The notes below the pieces were generated by a model. That model had not been told where the DNA came from and made no database searches. It saw nothing but the letters and a program-made list of their open reading frames with translations. The position numbers and the translations under genes are program-made. Source: Clitopilus passeckerianus (taxonomy: Eukaryota; Basidiomycota; Agaricomycetes; Agaricales; Entolomataceae). Taken from it: DNA of 64,000 nucleotides. Each line of letters opens with the position of its first letter. Position 1 is the first letter of the stretch. The stretch lies in contig CALYLX010000136.1 in assembly GCA_944990035.1 (NCBI GenBank), positions 992,001 to 1,056,000 of the forward strand, given 5' to 3'. Shown piece by piece: positions 56,402 through 64,000 of the stretch.

Positions 56402-58022
56402 TTAATAGTGGTAGCCCGCAGGATAGTGGTCAACGTAAGGCTCAACACCCCTTGGTTCAACACTCCTTGACCGATGGTGTCTGCTACTTCGTGAATGTGA
56501 GCGGTGACGATGAGATCGAGATCGGTGACGATGTTTATGTGAATGTGAAGAACGGGGCTTCTCGATGATAAGTGGCTGCTGCTGCATTCCAGGTAGCATT
56601 CCTCCACCCATCATGGTATTCCCGACGAATGGGGCATAACCAGGCATGCCAGGCATGGTAGGGCTCTGGCCGAAAGAGCCATAAGACGATGCACTGAGAG
56701 GCACTCCTCCGGATTGAAGGCCTCCGTAACCGGAGCCTGCCATCTGCATTGCCATTCCGCTCTGTGGGTATTGCTGGCCGGGTACCATGCCCATGCCCCC
56801 ACTGGGTGCATAGGATCCGTATGGTTGACCGCTTTGGCTTAAGCTGGCCCCAACTGGCAAGGAGCTTGCGTAACCACCTGGATAGCTCCCAGAATGGTAG
56901 CTACCAGAGTGGGAGTGGGCATGTCCCACAATAGGGACACCCCGAGAGCGTGATCGGCCTCCATATCTTGAACGGGACCGGCCACGCTGGTAATCTCGCA
57001 GCTCGTCGTCATAGGCGTAAGGATCTTCATAAGAGCTCCCATACGAGCTACTGGAGCCCCAGCGGGACTGGGATCGGCCACGATGGTGATCGTCAGGTTC
57101 ACGACGACGGTGAAGGCCATCCCGAGACTGCAAATTGGATCAGTATTTTGAGCCATAACTGGATAATAGAATGGACGTACCTCGAAATACAAAGCAGATG
57201 CAGTGGCCGCTGCTGCTTCCGCTACAGCCCGGCGAGAATGATGATCCCCTTCACGTCTTGCAAACGGGAGCAATCGAGAAGCTAGGAGAAAAAGTTCATG
57301 TCAATAATTATCCGAGAGGAAGATAGCTAGCAATCCCACCTTCAGCAATTGCGAGACCAACTAGGCCCTCCTTTGACGGTGGTCGTCACCACTCAAAGGC
57401 TCATATATGGAGCGATTGTGCAACCACGTACGATAGGCCTCGTAAGCTGCTGCGTGACCAATGGAGGAGGGCTGCATCCGGCTGAGCTCACCCTACCAAG
57501 AGTAAGAGCGTGCGACTCGGAGAAATAGATGGGAATCAACTTACAGCACCACCGTATGCACGACGGTGCCATTCCCGTGCTTCATGCATGCCTACGCCGA
57601 GGCTGGTGGCTTCGTCATGGTTGTTATAGTCTCGAACACGTCCCCAAGCTTGTTCATAAAGTGACCTAAAACCGTTGAGTTTTTCCTTTTCCTTGAGGTT
57701 CTTGCTGGAGGGGGATTTTTTGAGTTGCATGAGAAGGCTTACAGGTCAGGAGAATGGGCATGGGCGCGATAGAAGTCATAACCTCCCCCTATATAAGAGA
57801 AAACGGTGGAGATGAGCGCCTCGTGATGCGGAATGATTGGAGATAGAGTGTGAGCTCACAGGATGGTTGGGGCTGAAAGCTTGGAGTGGGTGGTGGGCCA
57901 AATCGGTACTGCAATGATGAACCGTGATGTAAGTATGATACGGAGTTGAGTCAGACTGAAACAAGACAAACCTGGTTTGTTCCCCAGCCAGGCTGAGCGT
58001 CTTGATAGTAGCTGAATGACAT
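56402..58022 (-). CDS. His/Arg/Ser-rich protein with CipC-like N-terminal part
   Basis: It starts MSFSYYQDAQPGWGTNQ at 58022. Exons give GGYDFYRAHAHSPDL, SLYEQAWGRVRDYNNHDEAT, MQPSSIGHAAAYEAYRTWLH and IYEPLSGDDHRQR. There the frame slips by -1 at 57361-57372 into GLVGLAIAE. SRLLPFARREGDHHSRRAVA and EAAAATASALYFE follow. The long last exon is low-complexity: DYQRGRSRSRYGGRSRSRGV, Gly/Ser/Met/Tyr-rich repeats, then an SR/H tract HSHKHRHRSRSHRHRS. It ends DHYPAGYHY. The AAAYEAYRTW and GLAxAE pattern recalls fungal CipC/DUF3759-type helices, but this is weak. Confidence 0.65.
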
Positions 58023-58268
58023 GGCCCAAAGTGAAGATGAAAAGGGGATCCGCTCATGATCACCTTTATCTTTTGGATCTCATGGCGTGACGTCACGGGA
58101 CTCCGTTCAAGGGGTTAATGGCATGAGGCTGCTGGATGCGAACGACGATGACAAGACGGTGAATTGCGTTTTGTTCCGTGCTAGACGCAACAAACTGTTG
58201 AGCTAGTGACAGTTCGATCGAGTACTTATAGCCTACACGTGATCTTCGACTCCTTCGCGTCGCGTTCA

Positions 58269-61200
58269 ATGGCGACCACGACCACGACTGCAACGACAAC
58301 ATCGACGTATTCCTTACCACAAGAGTTCGGTGTCTTTGTCAATCCTGAATTCAACGCGAACGATTATGCCAACTCCATACTCTCAGGAGAACCATATTCA
58401 TTTGACGCCGAACCTGCGTCTGGCAGGCCGCCTGCCGCCACTAAACTCTCACAGGATACGCCGGCTAAGGAAGACATATCTGGGGCGATATCCAAGCTAT
58501 CTTCTGGCATAGATGATATCTCCAAACAGATCAAGCAAGTGGTGTGTGACTCTGCAGTATCAACCTCAATTCCCTGATTAATTACTCCATGTCAAGGTCG
58601 TAAACCACCACGAGGATCTACTTTCTCAAGCAGCTAACACGAGCAATTTGTCAGGCTCTATCACTTCCTTGCGAGGCGGACTGAATGATCTAGACTCATC
58701 TCTGGAAAAGTAAGCCAGATCAACCTAGTTTCGTAACATCTTTTGACACAGACATTCAGGCTCAGGTCAAGGATCCGCATACCATACCAATCGCTGCAGC
58801 AAATGTGTCGCGCTTGCAGAAACTTCAGCAGGCAGCAGAATTGTTACGCAGAACATCGCGGTTCGTCATTCTGGCAAGACGACTTCAGCTACAGATGTCC
58901 GAGATTGAGAGCCACGAAGAAGCTGGTACAGCATCCAACAAAACAGCTGCCAAGGTTACTCTGGATAACGCTGAAAACGAAAAGGAGCGGATGCTTTCTA
59001 AAGCAGCTCTTAGTATCGCCGAACTCGGTAAGTTCCCGGAGTCTGTGCCTCTGCCACGACTTATTCGTATTCTACGCCAGAATCACTGGCAGGACCGACT
59101 GAGTCTCAGGCCCAACTAATAGAAGATTCCGAAGATGTCCCCGACAACATAGGATCCACGATTCCCCTTGACTCGATTGATGCTGTTGCGGCGCATATAC
59201 CTTTCTTGAAAGATGCTCGTGTACGAGTCACCGTGGAGATGGAAGAGATGGTCGCATCTGGGTTGACGACTCTGGTACGAACGTGCCTTTGGATGCATGC
59301 TTCTCAGCGCTGTGGCATTGATATATCTTCCGCATCTCAGAATCAATCTGTGTTGGCATCATCTCTGCAAACCGCATACAACCTTCGTGTTCTTCCAGAG
59401 CTGATTCAGAAGCTTGTACGCGAATTATCACAAACAGTGGAGGCGCGTATATCCGACGCGTTTGATATCTCCAAAATATCAAAGGATGCTCTCGCAAAAG
59501 GTAGGCCCCTCTTGATTGAAATTTCGATCTCTGGAGCTGATGTGCGTATCGCAGAACCAGCGCAAACAGCCGCTCCACAAGCTGCACCAGCCTATCGATC
59601 CAGAGTGAGGACAGAACCAACCAGTGTGACTGCCCCACAATTCACTGCTGCGCTGTGGGCCAGGCTCGAATCCATGATCGAGGATATTTCAGAGTGTTGT
59701 GTCAAGGTACGTAGGTGTTTCCAGATTCCAGTAAAGAATCGCCCCATTTGCCCGTTATCACCTCGTCAATTTTGAAATACGAGTCATGATAGAGGGCGAT
59801 CACGAGGACAAGTGCTGTGAAGCGCCTGGTGGGGGTGAATCTGAATATCATTCAATGGCGCTGGCGCCTCTTGCCTCGTGTCGGATGAAGGACCCGGATG
59901 GATTGGTGACCCCTGTCTAGTGATTCGTCGTTTTCCACCCTTGTCGGACGCACTGGCTCGTAATGAGCCTCGTGGGCGATTCTTGGTTTGGCCTGGTTAT
60001 GCCTGGTTATGCCATGCTGACTTTGGACCTGTCTTGTAGGTATACGCTCTGGAAAAGGTATTGAAGATCAAAAAAGATCCTGTGACCCAGGTCCTATTTA
60101 TGGATGAAGCCATGAAGGTCTGCCACACCCCTTCGTAGCGGAAGTTATATTGCATCTTACCCTGCTATGCGTTTAGGTTCTCGAGAACAAACCCAGTGCT
60201 ACCTTCTGGACTTCGTTAGGCCGCTCCTTGGAGAAGCAGTCACGGGAGGCAGCAAAAGGTTTGTATTCCATATACGATCGTGACCCTGGTGCTCAATTGT
60301 CATGTAGGTTCAACCTTCTTGCAACAAACTTTGAGTGCAGGATACCCTAGACTACTGAGACTGTTCCACGAGTTTTTCTCAAAGATTGCAGTACAGTCCG
60401 ACACAGTCTATAGTGCCTCGCACCAGAGGTGAGCAATGTCTATGTGATAACTTAATCATGGCACACTAGCTGAATTCGTTCTTAGTCCAGAAACAGTCTT
60501 CGTGCTGCGTTCACTATCCAACTTCGAGTCTCTATACCTTTCGAGATCTACAAACAAACTGAACGAGACAGTTGGCCAGGCTGTAGCTGGCGGCTCGCGA
60601 GCACCTCCTGGGTCAACTGAGGGGATCAACGTCGCTCGGACACTGACTAATGAACTCGATTCTGCAAGATTCGACCCCCTGCTCGTCCGATCAGTGGCGA
60701 AGAATGCGGTTTCCAGCTTGGAGATGTTCTTGTCAAGGATTGATGCCCTAGTCAGTGACATTTCATTTTGATCCTTACTATTTTATTGAGATGTCCTTCC
60801 GTCTTCTCAGATTGTTCGGGATCGCTCAGTCACCAACTTTAGTGCTGGGGTAGCAACTGCGCAACTTATCTCGAATGCACAATTGGCAACCTGCCTATAC
60901 CAGTGTTGGGTTCGATTAGACAAGCTGAAAGAGGATCATACGGAGAACATAGCAGGAACATTGCAGCCTGCCGTGGACGTATGTGGACGTTTTAGACCCT
61001 CCGGCGACATCGTGCTGACATGTGCTTTACAGGCGATGAGAAAGGCATACGATAACCTGATAGACCCAGTAGAGGCTGCTATTCGTCGGGAACTTGGAGC
61101 TATTATCGCGAAGCTGCATCGGGTGGATTTGAGTAAAGCGCCGGATCCGATGTCGAGCATGGGCGCCTCGAACCTGTATATGAAGGAGCTGACTGAGAAG

Positions 61201-61874
61201 TTGACGTTTTTGAAAGCAGAAGTCCTAAATAGGTTTAGCATCGGAGAGGATGGACAGGCGTGGTGGGTTTCTTTTTCGTTTGTTATGTGCAAGTCTGATC
61301 CTGACCAATATGCAGGACCAAAGATATTGCTATCTTTGTGCTGAAGACATTTGTGCTTCATGTCTCAATTGCTCGCCCGCTAGGCGAAACTGGCAAGCTT
61401 ACGCTTACCAGCGACATGACTGAACTGGAATTTGCCCTTAGCGCGTTCATCGCTGACAGTCAGAACAAACGTGGAGGTAACTTGGAAGCCTTGGGAGATG
61501 ACTACAAGGCTCTGAGAGCATTGAGGTACGAGACTTCTTATTCATCTTGGTCAGGTCAGTTCTAAAATATGCAATGCAGGCCACTACTATTCCTTGACAA
61601 TGCCATGCTCACTGACCCCAATCGTACGGCCGGTCTTCCTTCTCTAGTTGTTTTGCACCACATTCTTGTCCGTTCGCCTTTGCCGCTGCCGCACGAATTA
61701 CATGGCTGGCAAGAGACGGAGTATGTGCGGTGGGTTGAGGATCATACGGAGCAGGAAGCCTGGACATTGATAGAAGGTGGTCTTGCACATTGGGAAAAGA
61801 CATGTGAAAGCGAAGGAACAGCGAATGTTGCAGCGGAGTACATAGACTTGGCCAGGAAAGTCCTCTGTTTGTAG
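58269..61874 (+). CDS. COG5: Conserved oligomeric Golgi complex subunit 5
   Basis: Lobe-B subunit of the COG tethering complex acting in intra-Golgi retrograde traffic. It starts MATTTTTATTTSTYSLPQEF. FGVFVNPEFNANDYANSILS and ISKLSSGIDDISKQIKQV form the N-terminal helix bundle. NVSRLQKLQQAAELLRRTSR, QTAYNLRVLPELIQKLVREL, FTAALWARLESMIEDISECC and VYALEKVLKIKKDPVTQVLF follow. SARFDPLLVRSVAKNAVSSL, RPLLFLDNAMLTDPNRTAGL and the tail YIDLARKVLCL end it. About 870 residues in more than ten exons. One intron (59707-60039) is 333 nt, six times the usual size, and holds a tandem GCCTGGTTAT repeat. Confidence 0.88.
59707..60039 (+). other. Unusually long COG5 intron with tandem 10-mer
   Basis: GT...TAG borders join ISECCVK to VYALEKV in frame. 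At 333 nt it stands out against 45-65 nt neighbours. It holds GCCTGGTTAT twice in tandem (59991-60010), a GGCTC...GAGCC stem near 59955-59969 and the GGCGCTGGCGCC palindrome near 59859-59870. It could host an intronic RNA or an alternative exon. I see no clear box C/D pair. Confidence 0.8.
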
Positions 61875-61972
61875 TTTAGTCCTGTCGGAATCGGATTTAT
61901 CGGAATTGTATTTGCTCGCGCCCCTCGCTAAAATCGAGTCAATTGACTTTTCAACCTTGACCATCGTCCATA

Positions 61973-63132
61973 ATGGCTTCCACCCTATTCGCTCTGCGTT
62001 CACGCGCAGCATCGCGGGCTTTATCGACAAGGTTGTTCTCGACGACGACTATAGTTCGAAATGCACCAAAACCACCCAAACCTATCGAGGATTCCACCTC
62101 TGCTCTTGAATACAAGCGGGTGCACAAAGTCCGACCTCCTCCTTTGCCTGCAATGGATTTGCCTCGCTCGAGAAGTGCCGAAGAGGCAGTTACAAACATC
62201 CTTTACAACACCCCACCTCCGAGTCTGCAGCCCTTCAAAAAGTTGGTTCAGAAAATATTATCTTCCGGCTCTTTTCCGCTACTGACTCTACTACTACTTC
62301 TGACAGACACGTCCTCAACTGCTTGGTCCAAAATGAGCCTGGTGTGCTCTCCCGTGTATCTGGCATTCTTGCTGGCAGAGGTTTCAATATTGACTCCCTG
62401 GTCGTCTGTCGTACTGAGATCCGCGACCTGAGTCGGATGTGTATTGTCCTTAACGGACAGGACGGTGTCGTAGAGCAAGCACGAAGGCAGTTGGAGGATC
62501 TTGTATGTTTCTACCCATACCTTAGTCCTGATCAAAATTTGACGAATATCATCAGGTTCCTGTCTGGGCTGTCTTGGACTATACAGAAACACGGACAATC
62601 CAACGCGAGCTCCTTCTCGTCAAGGTCTCTATCCTCGGTCCAGAATATCTTGAGGATCAGCTCGTTGGCGGTCCCTCTCATGACCCGCGCGCCTCAAAGA
62701 TAGAGGAAGAGATGACCCTCGCTCACAACTTTGAGCAAAGCACACACCCCGCAGATGCCGACCTGCCCTCTGTCTCCGTTACGCCCTCTCAGGCCCTCCG
62801 TGCCAAGCACCAGCATTTGCAATCTATCTCCACCCTGGCCAACCAGTTCGGTGCAAAGATTGTGGATGTCAGCGAAAACAGCGTCATCGTTGAGCTGACT
62901 GCTAAAACATCAAGAGTTGAAGCATTTGTGGGCCTTCTCAAACCCTTCGGTATTTTGGAATCTGCCCGCACAGGTATGCCACGCTACGCAGAAACCTTGC
63001 ACATCTGCTAATACTTTACTAGGTTTGATGGCTATGCCTAGAACACCCATCCATGCTTTGGCTGAGGATGAAGATGCTGCCATACAAGCAGATGGTGGTC
63101 CCGTTGACGCTAGCTTGCTCCCTCCTGGTTAG
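61973..63132 (+). CDS. ILV6: Acetolactate synthase regulatory subunit
   Basis: Mitochondrial small subunit that stimulates Ilv2 and gives valine feedback in branched-chain amino-acid synthesis. The N-terminus (MASTLFALRSRAASRALSTR) is Arg/Ser/Ala-rich, a mitochondrial presequence. KHVLNCLVQNEPGVLSRVSG and ILAGRGFNIDSLVVCRTEIR form the ACT domain with the valine-site pattern. VPVWAVLDYTETRTIQRELL follows, then HLQSISTLANQFGAKIVDVS, SVIVELTAKTSRVEAFVGLL and KPFGILESARTG. It ends DASLLPPG at 63132. Three short introns. It is tail-to-tail with the PDK1-like gene, 157 bp apart. Confidence 0.95.
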
Positions 63133-63288
63133 GTTTGGAAAATTTGCACTTGGGATCTGGAGAGGAATGTATACTTTTAATATCTACATGCTACATATAC
63201 ACACAGTGTTTGCTTTGAGAATACAGATTACATATATCTTACATGCACCCTTGAGAGAAAAGCCCAGTCCCATATGATAAAATGCTCT

Positions 63289-64000
63289 CTATGTCCGTCC
63301 TTTCGATGTCTGTCGTGCGTTGGAAGCAAGTGCATTGTTTATCTTCTCAACCCATGTCACTGCTGTGTTGGGGTCAACAGTTGCGTAACTGATTGTTTTC
63401 GAAGACTGGAAGGGATCATGAGCATGGCTGAGTCAGTCTCCGTAAGACTACTTACTGTCAGAACCACGAATTCCCTCTCGCTCTTGCGTTCAACACTGGC
63501 GATAGTGCCACGTGCGTCTTTTTCTTTCTCCTTCTCCTTGAGCTTATCCGAAGCACGTAATGCGAACTCTGCTTTCACGGTGATTTCTCCTTGACCTTTC
63601 GGTCGATGTTTCAAGCATAGGAGACGTCGCGAGGTCAGTACCAATTCTCGAGATTTCGCCCTGCTTGGAGGTACTCGTAATGGTAGTAGCCGGCTTGCAC
63701 GCCGTCGAAGTGAGCGTGCCTCTACGGTCGAATAGAACAACACCTCCTCTCCTTCTGGTAGTCCCAAGAGGGGGACGCTAGAGCAAATATTAGTGTTTGC
63801 ACATTTTTAGAAGTGTCGCTGCTCACTACTCTATGGGATTAGGGGGCCATTGCCTTGGATAGGCGATGTTGCTTGTGTTCTCCCTCTTTCTTCTTCAGAG
63901 AATGGGATTTCCCCAGACCCGGGAGCCCTAAATGCAGCCATTCTTGACGTCAAGTCGGCTATATGTCCGCCATTTTCGGAAGAGCTTGTTGGAGAACCAG
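63289..64000 (-). CDS. PDK1/Pkh-type kinase, C-terminal PH domain (5' partial)
   Basis: Only the 3' end lies in the window; the kinase domain is beyond 64000. Visible exons carry a linker (SPTSSSENGGHIADLTSRMA, PFSEEERGRTQATSP) and a PDK1-type PH domain: EEVLFYSTVEARSLRRRAS, SRAKSRELVLTSRRLLCLKH and KGQGEITVKAEFALRASDKL. A Lys/Glu insert (KEKEKEKDARGT) follows, then KSEREFVVLT, AVTWVEKINNALASNARQTS and the end KGRT. The FYSTVEARSLRRR, RELVLT..RLLCLK and TWVEKIN pattern is typical of the PH_3 domain of PDK1/Ksg1. The phosphoinositide-binding site is therefore likely, but the name rests on this domain only. Confidence 0.75.

Noticed and set aside
1..64000. CRISPR arrays, operons, IS elements, tRNA or rRNA genes
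   Set aside because: No regularly spaced repeats, transposase motifs, or tRNA box A/B pairs were found by eye, and the intron-rich layout is that of a fungal nucleus.

Overview
The window is nuclear DNA of a mushroom-type basidiomycete (probably Agaricomycetes). Genes lie on both strands at about one per 1.9 kb. Nearly all are split by many introns of about 40-65 nt with GT...AG borders, and the proteins are fungal housekeeping types: BiP with an ER-retrieval tail, Bub2, Utp6, Got1, COG5, Mediator 1 and a Ran1/Ksp1-type kinase. I see no operons, CRISPR, insertion sequences, tRNA or rRNA genes. Species cannot be fixed from the sequence alone. Exon borders were worked out by eye, so CDS spans are from start codon to stop codon and include introns.

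Layout. 1-14 kb: the ER chaperone KAR2/BiP, head-to-head with a multipass membrane protein; DNA primase small subunit; an unrecognised helical protein; a large adaptin (AP-4 epsilon-like); the mitotic-exit GAP BUB2. 14-25 kb: a bZIP factor, a nucleoside hydrolase, a perfect 24-bp hairpin upstream of the RACK1 homologue, an acidic unknown protein, GOT1, a 1.5 kb gene-poor stretch, and a low-complexity protein. 25-41 kb: UTP6, a Ran1/Ksp1-type kinase, a Pho80-like cyclin, RPL12, MED1, a very large disordered protein with one C-terminal membrane anchor, and palmitoyl-protein thioesterase. 42-50 kb: a concentrative nucleoside transporter, a DCAF7/WDR68-type WD40 protein and an MFS sugar transporter. 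50-64 kb: a small Cys-containing unknown, an Apq12-like membrane protein, a mitochondrial pyruvate carrier, a CBM12-DM9 fusion, a four-TM protein, an RS/His-rich protein, COG5, ILV6 and the C-terminal part of a PDK1-like kinase that runs off the window.

The genes are mostly independent housekeeping loci. Some themes recur: secretory pathway and vesicle traffic (KAR2, adaptin, GOT1, COG5), nucleoside salvage (the hydrolase at 16 kb and the CNT transporter at 43 kb), transcription and ribosome production (MED1, UTP6, RPL12, RACK1) and nutrient signalling (Ksp1-like and PDK1-like kinases, Pho80-like cyclin). I found no convincing undescribed multi-gene system. The most notable signals are a recurring one-base frame slip in otherwise intact conserved genes, most simply sequence or assembly deletions; the 24-bp hairpin; 13- and 15-nt micro-exons in KAR2; a GC-AG intron in the nucleoside hydrolase; a 333-nt intron in COG5; and the repeat-bearing tail-anchored scaffold protein at 36-40 kb.
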